Assembly (NCBI GenBank): GCA_034434335.1
Contig: DAOTZS010000022.1
Coordinates: 1 to 22,224 of the forward strand
Direction: 5' to 3'
Length of the DNA: 22,224 bases
Source of the DNA: DAOTZS01 sp034434335
Lineage (GTDB): Bacteria > Chloroflexota > Anaerolineae > CG2-30-64-16
Every line of letters begins with the position of its first letter. Position 1 is the first letter of the stretch. Of the stretch, positions 8,325 through 16,373 are shown in pieces. The translations under genes and the position numbers were made by a program. The notes under the pieces are model-generated. The model did no database searches and was not told where the DNA came from. It saw nothing but the letters and a program-made list of their open reading frames with translations.

Positions 8325-10216
8325 TCTCTGGCAACGAGGCCGTTGCCCGGGGCGCGCTGAAGGCCGGGATCAAGGTTGCCACCGGCTATCCCGGCACCCC
8401 CTCGACCGAGGCGCTGGCCACGCTCCTGGCTCTCAACCCAGAAGGTGTGCATGTCGAGTGGAGCACCAACGAGAAGGTGGCGTTCGAGGTGGCGACCGGC
8501 GCAGCGTGGGCAGGGTTGCGTGCACTGTGCACCATGAAGATGTCGGGGGTAAATGTCGCCTTCGACTCCATCATCTCGGTGGCTTACTCAGGCTGTACCG
8601 GTGGCCTGGTGCTCTACGTGGCCGACGACCCGGGTGCCAATGCCGGCATGGCAGAACAGGACTCGCGGCTTTTCGCCGCCATGGCTGATATGCCGATGCT
8701 GGAGGCTGCTACAGTCGCCCAGGCCTACGAACTGGTGCCCTTTGCCTTCGAATTGTCAGAGGAGATCGGTGGCCCGGTCTTCTTTCGCCTGGTCACGGCC
8801 ACGGCCAACTCGCTGGCGCTGGTCGAGGTCCACGAGCCGCCAGGCCCGCTGGCACGAGAGCCACGCTTGATCCGCGACCTGACCCGCTATACCAAGGCCG
8901 GACCGGAGATATGCATGGCTCAGCATCGCGCAGCAATGGCGCGACTGGAGCATGCCGGACGGGTTATGCGGACGCGGAGGATCAACCACCTTCGGCTTGC
9001 CCAGAAGAGAGGTGGGTTGGGCATTGTCGCGGCGGGGATCGCGGCCGCCTATCTTGACGAGGGCCTGGCCATGGCCGAGCAGTATGGGCTGGACCGCAGG
9101 GTGATCTCCACGTTGGAGATTGCAGGGGTTCATCCTTTCCCGGCCGAGGAGGCGCGGGACCTCCTCCGTTGGTGTGATGACATCCTGGTGTTGGAGGAAC
9201 TCGAACCGCACATTGAGCGCGGGCTCTACGTCGTCGCGCAGCAGCAGGGTTTTACCGGACACATCTTCGGCAAACTGGATGGCCTGCTCCCGCGCACTGG
9301 TGAGTACGATGTCAGCCATGTAGTGCGCGGGGTGCGCGCGGCCCTTCACCTGGACATCCCCGACTCTGCCCTCCTGGGCTGCCAGTCGGCACCTGCTCTG
9401 GCTGCCGCGCGGCCGATCACCATGTGCGCGGGATGCCCTCACCGTGGCACCTTCCTGGCCATCAACCAGGCGCTGCGCAGGTCCCATTACAGGCAGGATG
9501 AGGTGATGGTCACAGGGGATATTGGCTGCACGATCCTGGGCATGAACCCGCCTTTCAACACCGTGTGGAACGAGATTTCGATGGGTGCCAGCGTCTCGCT
9601 GGCCCAGGGTTTTGTGCACGCTGGGGTCAAGACGCCGGTAATCGCCACCATTGGCGATTCCACCTTCTTCCACGCGGGCATCCCCGGGCTGATCAACGCG
9701 GTGCAGCACCAGGTGCCGCTGACCTTGATCATCATGGATAATGGGTGGACCAGCATGACCGGGATGCAGCCCAATCCCGGTACCGCGGAGGTATATCAGC
9801 CGGCCGGCAGCCGGCGGGTAGACATCGCCAGGCTCGTGCCGGCGCTGGGGGTAGAGCACTTTTTCATCATGGACCCATTCGATCTGGAGGGCGCGACGGC
9901 CACTATCCAGCGCGCGCTCTCGTTGCCCGGGGTGAAGGTGGTATTGGCACGGCAGGAATGCGCGATACCGGCCATGCGCCGAGGGGAGCGGGTTGGCAGG
10001 GTCCAGGTTGTGGCGGATGCCTGCAATCTCTGCAAGCTGTGCATCATGGTCACGGGCTGTCCGGCTCTCAGCCTGGCGGAAACAGCGGTAGCTGTAGACC
10101 CTGCTTTGTGCTATGGCTGTGGGCTGTGTGTCGAGGCCTGTAAGCGTGGTGCGCTGATACACGCGGCCAGCGTGGCCGAATTGGCCCTGGCTCCGGAGAC
10201 AGGTGCTGGAGTATGA
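8309..10216 (+). CDS. iorA: Indolepyruvate ferredoxin oxidoreductase, alpha subunit
   Basis: IorA is the thiamine-diphosphate and iron-sulfur subunit of the enzyme that converts aryl-pyruvates, CoA and oxidised ferredoxin to aryl-acetyl-CoA, CO2 and reduced ferredoxin. At 635 residues it has normal length. The N-terminal pyrimidine-binding domain contains GYPGTPSTE (26-34). The pyrophosphate domain contains CAGCPHRG (373-380), GDIGC (403-407) and GDSTFFHAG (449-457), with a downstream MDN. The C-terminus carries two 4Fe-4S sites: C572, C575, C578, C584 and C601, C604, C607, C611. The ribosome site AGGAAAGG (8297-8304) lies inside the end of the Mo subunit gene. Family members accept indole-, phenyl- and hydroxyphenylpyruvate; acceptance of imidazolepyruvate here is inferred from context only. 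Confidence 0.95.
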   Translation: MPARLISGNEAVARGALKAGIKVATGYPGTPSTEALATLLALNPEGVHVEWSTNEKVAFEVATGAAWAGLRALCTMKMSGVNVAFDSIISVAYSGCTGGLVLYVADDPGANAGMAEQDSRLFAAMADMPMLEAATVAQAYELVPFAFELSEEIGGPVFFRLVTATANSLALVEVHEPPGPLAREPRLIRDLTRYTKAGPEICMAQHRAAMARLEHAGRVMRTRRINHLRLAQKRGGLGIVAAGIAAAYLDEGLAMAEQYGLDRRVISTLEIAGVHPFPAEEARDLLRWCDDILVLEELEPHIERGLYVVAQQQGFTGHIFGKLDGLLPRTGEYDVSHVVRGVRAALHLDIPDSALLGCQSAPALAAARPITMCAGCPHRGTFLAINQALRRSHYRQDEVMVTGDIGCTILGMNPPFNTVWNEISMGASVSLAQGFVHAGVKTPVIATIGDSTFFHAGIPGLINAVQHQVPLTLIIMDNGWTSMTGMQPNPGTAEVYQPAGSRRVDIARLVPALGVEHFFIMDPFDLEGATATIQRALSLPGVKVVLARQECAIPAMRRGERVGRVQVVADACNLCKLCIMVTGCPALSLAETAVAVDPALCYGCGLCVEACKRGALIHAASVAELALAPETGAGV

Positions 10217-10845
10217 ATTACGATATCCTGTTGATTGGTGTTGGTGGGCAGGGGGTGTTGACCATCGGCGAGTTGTTGGCGGCGGCCGCGACGCGCAAGG
10301 GCTTGCCGGCCAATTACTACGAGAGCAAGGGGATGGCTCAGCGCGGCGGCTGCGTCAAGGCGCAGCTTCGCCTGGGCCGCCAGGTGACAGGCCCCAACAT
10401 CCCGCAGCGGGGCGCGGACCTGGTCATCGCGATGGAGCTTTCAGAAGCTCTCAAGGGCGTGCCCTATATCAAGCCAGGCGGCGATTTCCTGGTCTACGGG
10501 CACGTGTGGGCCCCCACGGCCGTGATGTTGGGCAAGGCGTCCTATCCCACCCTGGCGCAGGTGCGGGAACAGGTGGAGAGCGCCGGGGCGCGCTGGCTAT
10601 ATGTGCCAGCGGACATCCTGCCATTGCATAATGGATTGCCTGTGCCGGCCAATATCTTTGTCTTGGGCGCGGCGATGGCCCTGACCAGCCTGCGTCAGGT
10701 GCTGGACCTGGTGGAAGTGCAACAGGTGATCCGCGAGCGCTGGCCACAGAACAGCGAACGCAACCTGTACGCGCTTCAGGTAGGATATGAAAGCTATGCT
10801 GACCTGGAAGCCAACCCGGCTGGTGGGTTGGAGGTCAGCCGATGA
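10213..10845 (+). CDS. iorB: Indolepyruvate ferredoxin oxidoreductase, beta subunit
   Basis: This 210-residue protein is the gamma-domain partner of IorA. It shows the N-terminal GVGGQG loop (9-14) and the GMAQRGG motif (40-46) typical of the CoA-binding subunit of 2-oxoacid:ferredoxin oxidoreductases. The length matches stand-alone IorB. It starts inside the iorA stop (ATGA), which is usual for this pair and implies coupled, stoichiometric synthesis. The complex is cytoplasmic. The ferredoxin that accepts its electrons is not encoded in the window. Confidence 0.94.
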   Translation: MNYDILLIGVGGQGVLTIGELLAAAATRKGLPANYYESKGMAQRGGCVKAQLRLGRQVTGPNIPQRGADLVIAMELSEALKGVPYIKPGGDFLVYGHVWAPTAVMLGKASYPTLAQVREQVESAGARWLYVPADILPLHNGLPVPANIFVLGAAMALTSLRQVLDLVEVQQVIRERWPQNSERNLYALQVGYESYADLEANPAGGLEVSR

Positions 10846-12863
10846 GCCTGGACCGGCTGTTCTATCCCCGCGCCGTGGCGGTCGTGGGCTCAACCGCGCC
10901 CGGCAAGCTGGGTCACGTGCTCATCCGACAGATACTCGAAGGTGGCTTTCGAGCGCTCTATGCCGTGAACCCGCGGGCCCAGGGCCTGGGTGAAGTGCCC
11001 GGCTTCGAGGCGGTGAGTGCCATCGGCCGGCCGGTGGACCTGGCCGTGATCGCATCACCCGCGGATACCGTGGCGGCTGTGCTGGAGGACTGCGGCCGGG
11101 CTGGGGTCAGCGCTGCGGTGGTCATCTCGGCCGGTTTCTCCGAGGTGGGCAACCTGGCCGGGGAAGAGGAGATCAGACGCGTTGCGAGAAAGTATGGGAT
11201 GCGGGTGGTGGGCCCGAATTGCGCGGGGATCTTTAACAGCGCCTGTGCCTTCTACCCGACCCTGGAAGTGCGACCACCCGTGGGCCGGACGGCGCTCATC
11301 TCGCAGAGCGGTGCCCTGGCCGGCGCGATCCTGGCCTGGGCCGAGGAGCAGGGCCTGGGATTTTCGAAGTTCGTGAGCTACGGGAATCGGGTTGATGTAG
11401 ACGAGGTTGACCTGTTGCCCTACCTGGCGGAGGACCCCGAAACCGCGGTGGTGGCCCTGTACATTGAAAGCGTCCGGGATGGACGCGAGTTCATGCGGGC
11501 CGTTGATGCGTTCACCCGGCGCAAGCCTCTGGTGGTGATCAAGGCAGGGCGCAGCAAAGCCGGCCAGCGCGCTGCCCTGTCTCACACCGGTTCACTGGCC
11601 GGCGCGGACGCAGTGTACGATGCAGCCCTGCGGCAGTGCGGTGCCATCCGGGTGGAAACCATCGAGGAGTTGTTTGACCTCTGCAAGGGATTTGTCAGCC
11701 TGCCACCGGTCCGCGGCCGACGGGTGGCGGTGGTCACCAACTCGGGTGGGCCGGGAGTGATGGCAGCCGACTGGGAGGAGCGGCTGGGGATCGAGATGCC
11801 TGAGCCTGGCCCAGCTTTGCGCGAGCGGTTGAGCGCTTTCCTGCCGGCTTACTGTTCGACCAGAAACCCGTTCGACCTGACCGTTGAAGGGACTGCTGAG
11901 GACTATCGTCGCACCCTGGAAGCCGTCCTGGATGAGTATGACGCGGCCCTGGCGCTGGATGTCAACCCTCCGCATCTGGACCCTGTGCCTGTTGCGCGTG
12001 GGGTCTGCCAGGCGGCTGCCGTTACCGGAAAGCCAGTTGTGGCGGCCTTCATGGCCGGGCGTACGGTGGCCTCAGCCCTGCCTGTGCTGCGCGGCGGAAA
12101 CGTTCCTGACTTCCCTACCGGCGAGCGTGCGCTCCGTGTGCTGGCGCGCCTGGCTGATTATGAGCAAGCCAAAGCCCGACCTCGTGGCCTTTCCCACACC
12201 CCGGTGGAAAAGCGGAACCTGCCCGGCCCTCGCCCCATGCTGGAACCCGAGGCCATGGCGTGGCTGGCTGACAACGGCATCCCAACCCCCGCGCATCGCT
12301 TTGCGTTGACTGCTGACGAGGCTGTGGTGGCTGCACGCGAGCTGGGCTATCCCGTGGTCATGAAGGTGGTTGCCGAGGGTATCCTGCACAAGACGGAGGT
12401 CGGCGGGGTGATCCTGGACATCCGGGACGACCAGGGGGTGCGGGATGCTTTCAGGGCCCTGAAAGAGGTGGGGCACGGCCGCGGTTTTCGTGGGGTTCTG
12501 GTATACCCGTTGATCAGGGGAGCGCACGAAGTACTGCTGGGCGCGGCGCGTGATCCGCAGTTTGGGCCGGTAGTGGTCCTGGGCCTGGGGGGCATCTACA
12601 CCGAGATGCTGCACGACGTCGTCCTGCGGGTGGCGCCGGTAGACCGCCGCGAGGCAGAGGGCATGATCGGGGAGCTGAAGGCGGTCCGGCTCCTGCGCGG
12701 CGCGCGCGGCCAGCCCCCTGCTGACCTTGATGCCCTGGCCGAAGTGCTGGTTCGCTTCTCTCAGCTCCCCTTCCTTTATCCAGAGGTAAAGGAAATAGAC
12801 CTGAACCCGGTCTTCCTCTTCAGCCAGGGGCTCCTGGTGGGAGATGCCCGGGTCATCACTTGA
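10842..12863 (+). CDS. ADP-forming acyl-CoA synthetase (fused alpha and beta domains)
   Basis: This 673-residue NDP-forming acyl-CoA synthetase converts acyl-CoA, ADP and phosphate to acid, CoA and ATP by substrate-level phosphorylation. Order of domains: CoA-binding Rossmann domain (1-125), succinyl-CoA-ligase-like domains (about 140-440) with the phosphorylated histidine H248 in SHTGSLAG, and an ATP-grasp domain (about 460-673) with the second relay histidine H516 in HKTEVGG. Both catalytic histidines are present. Following directly on iorAB, its likely substrate is the aryl-acetyl-CoA made by IorAB, as for archaeal ACD II enzymes. GGAGG at 10830-10834 serves the ATG, which overlaps the iorB stop by 4 nt. 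A protein acyltransferase role is less likely because no acetyltransferase domain is attached. Confidence 0.92.
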   Translation: MSLDRLFYPRAVAVVGSTAPGKLGHVLIRQILEGGFRALYAVNPRAQGLGEVPGFEAVSAIGRPVDLAVIASPADTVAAVLEDCGRAGVSAAVVISAGFSEVGNLAGEEEIRRVARKYGMRVVGPNCAGIFNSACAFYPTLEVRPPVGRTALISQSGALAGAILAWAEEQGLGFSKFVSYGNRVDVDEVDLLPYLAEDPETAVVALYIESVRDGREFMRAVDAFTRRKPLVVIKAGRSKAGQRAALSHTGSLAGADAVYDAALRQCGAIRVETIEELFDLCKGFVSLPPVRGRRVAVVTNSGGPGVMAADWEERLGIEMPEPGPALRERLSAFLPAYCSTRNPFDLTVEGTAEDYRRTLEAVLDEYDAALALDVNPPHLDPVPVARGVCQAAAVTGKPVVAAFMAGRTVASALPVLRGGNVPDFPTGERALRVLARLADYEQAKARPRGLSHTPVEKRNLPGPRPMLEPEAMAWLADNGIPTPAHRFALTADEAVVAARELGYPVVMKVVAEGILHKTEVGGVILDIRDDQGVRDAFRALKEVGHGRGFRGVLVYPLIRGAHEVLLGAARDPQFGPVVVLGLGGIYTEMLHDVVLRVAPVDRREAEGMIGELKAVRLLRGARGQPPADLDALAEVLVRFSQLPFLYPEVKEIDLNPVFLFSQGLLVGDARVIT

Positions 12864-12876
12864 TGGAGGACAGGAA

Positions 12877-13980
12877 TTGCAGGCCACATCAATTCGACAG
12901 CAGCGCGGGCTGGACCTTATCCAGCCCTATGTCCCCGGCAAGGCCATCGCCGAGGTCCAGCGTGAGTATGGTCTTGGCGAAGTGGTGAAACTGGCTTCCA
13001 ATGAGAACCCCTTGGGGCCTTCCCCCAAGGCCGTCGCGGCACTTCAGGCCGCGCTCACCGAAATCAACTACTATCCAGATGCCCAGAGCTATGAGCTCTG
13101 CCAGGCGCTTGCCAGCCGCCTGGGCGTGGCACCGGAGCAGGTGATCGTCGGTAACGGCGCAGATGGCCTGATCCGATGTATCTGCGCAGCCTACCTGCAG
13201 GATGAGGACGAGGTAATTGTCAGCCGCTCATCCTTTCCGATTTACGAGTCCAGCGCCTACATCATGCGGGCAACGGTGATCAAGACCCCTCTGCTGCCTG
13301 AGTACCGTATTGACCTGGCGGCTATGGCCGATGCCATCACCCCCCGCACCAAGCTCATCTTCGTCTGTAACCCCAACAACCCTACTGGCACCATCGTGTC
13401 GGATGCCGAGGTGGCAGCCTTCATGGAGCGGGTGCCTGATCATGTGCTGGTGGTCTTTGATGAGGCATATCACGACTTCGTGGAGGACGGGCGTTACCGC
13501 GACAGCGTGCACTACGTCCGGGAAGGGCGCAAGAATGTGATGGCCTTGCGCACCTTCTCGAAGATCTACGGCCTGGCAGGGGTGCGTCTGGGCTATGGGG
13601 TGGCCGCGGCCGAGGTCCTGGCTCCCCTTTATGCCTCCAAGGAGCCGTTCGTGGTCAACCTCCTGGCGCAGGTGGCCGGTTTAGCTGCGCTGGAAGACGA
13701 CCAGTTTGTGCAGCGTACGCTGGAGATGATCCGCGTGGGTCGGCGGTTCCTCTATCAGCAGTTCGAGCAGCTTGGGCTGCGCTACGTGCCTACTCAGACG
13801 AACTTTATCCTGGTCGAGATCGGCCCACAGGCCACAGAGGTATATCGCAAGCTGCTGGCGAAGGGGGTTATCGTGCGTCCATGCAACGGATATGACCTTC
13901 CGGGGTGTCTGCGCATCACCATCGGCACCCCGGAGCAGAACGAGCGCCTCATCAGCGCTTTGAGAGAAGTGCTTGCATAG
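12877..13980 (+). CDS. hisC: HisC-type PLP-dependent aminotransferase
   Basis: This class I/II aminotransferase has the histidinol-phosphate aminotransferase layout: an N-terminal YVPGK segment, SNENPLGPSP, CNPNNPTGT, D195 and Y198 in FDEAYHDF, the PLP lysine K229 in TFSKIYGLAGVR, and an RITIGT C-terminus. HisC transaminates histidinol phosphate, and close relatives act on aromatic amino acids or histidine. No other his gene is nearby. It follows iorAB and the ADP-forming synthetase, which use the 2-oxoacids an aromatic or histidine aminotransferase makes, so a catabolic role is plausible. The TTG start at 12877 is preferred (367 residues) because GGAGGA (12865-12870) lies 6 nt upstream. ATG 12844 in the same frame would overlap the preceding gene by 20 nt and has no ribosome site. 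Confidence 0.85.
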   Translation: MQATSIRQQRGLDLIQPYVPGKAIAEVQREYGLGEVVKLASNENPLGPSPKAVAALQAALTEINYYPDAQSYELCQALASRLGVAPEQVIVGNGADGLIRCICAAYLQDEDEVIVSRSSFPIYESSAYIMRATVIKTPLLPEYRIDLAAMADAITPRTKLIFVCNPNNPTGTIVSDAEVAAFMERVPDHVLVVFDEAYHDFVEDGRYRDSVHYVREGRKNVMALRTFSKIYGLAGVRLGYGVAAAEVLAPLYASKEPFVVNLLAQVAGLAALEDDQFVQRTLEMIRVGRRFLYQQFEQLGLRYVPTQTNFILVEIGPQATEVYRKLLAKGVIVRPCNGYDLPGCLRITIGTPEQNERLISALREVLA

Positions 13981-13992
13981 GGAGGAGGTTTG

Positions 13993-15345
13993 ATGCCAGA
14001 TCTGGACCTGATCATCAAAGGGGGGCTGGTGGTGACAGGGGCCGGGATCAGCCGGCTGGACGTGGGTGTGCGCGGTGAGCAAGTGACCGAGCTGGCACCC
14101 GACCTGGATCCCGCGCGCGCGGCCCGTGTGATCGACGCGGCCGGCAAGCTGGTGCTGCCCGGCGTGGTGGACGTCCATACCCACCCCGTCTACCTGGACG
14201 ACATGGGCGGCATCTCGGTCACCGCTGCCCACGGTGGCGTGACGACCATGATCCACTATGCCTATGCCCGGCCCGGCATGGGGCTGCTCGATACCCTCCA
14301 GCGGTTCCGCGATGATGGGCTTGAGCACTCGCTGCTGGATTTCGCTCTCCATGCCGGCCTGTTTGATGTCGAGCATCAGCTCGGCGAGGTACCGGCCGCC
14401 TTCAAGATGGGCGTCACTTCCTTCAAAGTGTTCATGACCTACGCCAAGCTGAAATGGATGACGGACGACTATTGGATGACCGCCCTGATGGATGTGGTGG
14501 CCGGCGAACGTGGGCTGGTGGCCGTCCATGCCGAAAACGGCCTTGCCACCGATTACCTGGAGGACAAGTTCTTGAGGGAAGGGCGCTCTGCGCTGGAGAT
14601 GTTCACCGCCATGCGCCCCGACCTGTTGGAAGCCGAGGCGGTGAACCGGGCCATGTCCCTGGCGCGCGTGATGGGATGCGCCCTGTATATTCCCCACAAC
14701 AGCGCGGCGGCGTGCCTGGAGCCGCTGCGACGGGCGCAGGCCAACGGGTGGCGGGTCTATGGGGAAACCTGCCCCCAATACCTGACCCTGACCGAGGAGA
14801 CCACGGCCCGGCTGGGCGCGCTGGCCAAGATTGGGCCGCCGCTGCGTACAAGGGCCGACAACGAGGCGCTGTGGCAGGGGCTGGCCGACGGTACCCTGGT
14901 GACCGTGGCCAGCGACCATGCGCCTAAGGCAAAGAAAGCGACCGACGACTTTTTCGAGGCTCCCTACGGTTCGCCCCAGGTGGAAACCATGCTGACCGTG
15001 ATGTATCATGCCGGGGTGAACGGTGGCAAGATCAGCCTGCCGCGGCTGGTGCAGGTCATGTGTGAGGCGCCGGCCAGGCTATTTGGCCTTTACCCACGCA
15101 AGGGCACCCTGGCCCCAGGCTCGGATGCCGACCTGGTCCTCTGGGATCCCACCCGCAGGCACACGATCCGTGCAGCTACCCAACACTCGGGGGCGGACTA
15201 CACCCTGTATGAAGGGATGGAGGTGACCGGGGCGCCGGTCTTGACCATGCAACGGGGCACCATCATTGTCGAGGAAGGGCGGTTGGTGGGGAAGCCGGGC
15301 CATGCCCGTTTCCTGGCCACAGATACGGGCCACCTGTACGTATAG
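13993..15345 (+). CDS. Hydantoinase/dihydropyrimidinase-family cyclic amidohydrolase
   Basis: This 450-residue cyclic amidohydrolase opens the ring of hydantoins or dihydropyrimidines to carbamoyl amino acids. Metal ligands are visible in order: H62 and H64 (DVHTH), carboxylated lysine K145 (SFKVFMTY), H179 (VHAENG), H235 (YIPHNS) and D308 (SDHAP). ETCPQYL is also typical of dihydropyrimidinases. The arginine of the dihydroorotase motif HxHLRxPG is absent (the sequence is HTHPVYLDD), so I do not call it PyrC, although it sits directly before pyrB. ATG 13993 is used. GGAGGAGG (13981-13988) is well placed for it, while the in-frame TTG at 13990 is not. Substrate is unknown; hydantoin-5-acetate is suggested by the operon. 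Confidence 0.88.
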   Translation: MPDLDLIIKGGLVVTGAGISRLDVGVRGEQVTELAPDLDPARAARVIDAAGKLVLPGVVDVHTHPVYLDDMGGISVTAAHGGVTTMIHYAYARPGMGLLDTLQRFRDDGLEHSLLDFALHAGLFDVEHQLGEVPAAFKMGVTSFKVFMTYAKLKWMTDDYWMTALMDVVAGERGLVAVHAENGLATDYLEDKFLREGRSALEMFTAMRPDLLEAEAVNRAMSLARVMGCALYIPHNSAAACLEPLRRAQANGWRVYGETCPQYLTLTEETTARLGALAKIGPPLRTRADNEALWQGLADGTLVTVASDHAPKAKKATDDFFEAPYGSPQVETMLTVMYHAGVNGGKISLPRLVQVMCEAPARLFGLYPRKGTLAPGSDADLVLWDPTRRHTIRAATQHSGADYTLYEGMEVTGAPVLTMQRGTIIVEEGRLVGKPGHARFLATDTGHLYV

Positions 15346-15366
15346 GATTGCTGCTGAGGAGTTATC

Positions 15367-16302
15367 ATGGCTACGACTCTCAAGGGACAGGATATCCTTC
15401 GTGCTGACCAGTTCACCCCAGCGGAGATCGAGCTGATCATGGAGACGGCCAGCCGCTTCGAACGGGTGATACGGGACGGCGGCCGGCTGACAAATATGGC
15501 TGGCAAGGTGCTGGCAACGTTGTTCTATGAGCCCTCGACCAGGACGCGCCTTTCGTTCGAGACGGCCATGCTGCAACTGGGCGGCCAGGTGATCTCGGTG
15601 GCAGAGGCCCGGACTTCGAGCTCTGCTGCCAAGGGGGAGACCCTGTTTGACACAGGGAAGATGATCGAGGCCTACGCCCATGTAGCGGTGATCCGCCATC
15701 CGGTGGTGGGCAGTGCTCAGGAACTGGCCGATGGCGCGTCGGTGCCGGTGATCAACGGGGGCGATGGCGCCGGCCAGCACCCGACGCAGGCGCTGCTGGA
15801 CCTTTACACCATCCGCAAGGAGAAAGGCCGGGTGGAAGGGCTGACCGTTGCCCTGGTCGGCGACCTCAAGTACGGACGGACGGTGCACTCCCTCTCAACC
15901 TTGTTGGCCACGCAGGGGGTTCGCTTCTACTTTGTAGCTCCCCAGGAGCTGGCGATGCCGGCGGAGATCACTGCCCAACTGCGGGCGCGCGGGGTGGAGA
16001 TCATCGAAACGGACGATCTGGCCGAGGCTGCGGCCCACAGCGATGTGCTTTACGTGACCCGCATCCAGAAGGAACGCTTTGCTGACCCGGCCGAGTACGA
16101 GCGGCTGAAGGGTTCGTATGTGGTAGACATGGCCCTGGTGAAGGCTGCCAAGCCGGGGATCACCATCATGCATCCCTTGCCGCGCGTGAACGAGATCGCC
16201 ACCGAGGTAGATGCCTACCCTGGCGCGGCTTACTTCCGGCAGGCGGCTAATGGTGTGCCCGTGCGCATGGCACTGATTGCTCTCGTCACTGGCCAGGAAT
16301 AG
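15367..16302 (+). CDS. pyrB: Aspartate carbamoyltransferase catalytic subunit
   Basis: This 311-residue protein closely follows the class of ATCase catalytic chains found in E. coli and archaea. Carbamoyl-phosphate ligands are S57-T58-R59-T60-R61, K89 of the neighbouring-chain loop (AAKGE) and H138 (HPTQ). Aspartate-specific residues are R171 (KYGRTVH) and R232/Q234 (VTRIQKER), and HPLPRV begins at H269. It normally makes N-carbamoyl-L-aspartate from aspartate and carbamoyl phosphate, the committed step of pyrimidine synthesis. No pyrI, pyrC or other pyr gene is in the window. It ends the operon, 21 nt after a hydantoinase that could supply N-carbamoyl-aspartate, so reverse, catabolic use is possible. 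GAGGAG at 15356-15361 is 5 nt before the ATG. Confidence 0.95.
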   Translation: MATTLKGQDILRADQFTPAEIELIMETASRFERVIRDGGRLTNMAGKVLATLFYEPSTRTRLSFETAMLQLGGQVISVAEARTSSSAAKGETLFDTGKMIEAYAHVAVIRHPVVGSAQELADGASVPVINGGDGAGQHPTQALLDLYTIRKEKGRVEGLTVALVGDLKYGRTVHSLSTLLATQGVRFYFVAPQELAMPAEITAQLRARGVEIIETDDLAEAAAHSDVLYVTRIQKERFADPAEYERLKGSYVVDMALVKAAKPGITIMHPLPRVNEIATEVDAYPGAAYFRQAANGVPVRMALIALVTGQE

Positions 16303-16321
16303 GGTGACGGGCTCACAGATT

Positions 16322-16335
16322 CCCGGCGCGCCGGG
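16322..16335 (+). terminator. GC-rich palindrome after pyrB (weak terminator candidate)
   Basis: A perfect 14-bp palindrome CCCGGCGCGCCGGG begins 20 nt after the pyrB stop and is followed by TGTTT. It can fold as a 5-bp stem with a CGCG loop. The T tract is short, and its T residues are part of the -35 box of the next promoter, so termination here would be partial at best. Confidence 0.3.
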
Positions 16336-16338
16336 TGT

Positions 16339-16367
16339 TTGACAACATGACCAAGGCATGGTATCTT
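16339..16367 (+). promoter_or_regulatory. Sigma70-type promoter in the pyrB-yvcK gap
   Basis: TTGACA at 16339-16344 and TATCTT at 16362-16367 are separated by exactly 17 nt. The expected start near 16374 has no plausible protein within the next 200 nt but opens a region with several long inverted repeats, so it may drive a non-coding RNA. The promoter resembles the one at 204-233 in having TTTGACA and TGGTAT at the same relative places. Confidence 0.5.
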
Positions 16368-16373
16368 GCCGCA

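Noticed and set aside
8756..10162. Minus-strand open frame of 468 codons opposite iorA
   Set aside because: It lies entirely within iorA, whose cofactor and cluster motifs are intact. The antisense translation shows no recognisable family.
13681..15009. Minus-strand open frame of 442 codons opposite hisC and the hydantoinase
   Set aside because: It spans two unrelated, well-supported plus-strand genes and their junction, as expected for an antisense shadow in high-GC DNA.
13993..15345. Dihydroorotase (pyrC) call for the amidohydrolase beside pyrB
   Set aside because: The HxHLRxPG signature is missing and dihydropyrimidinase-type motifs are present. Left as a hydantoinase-family enzyme.
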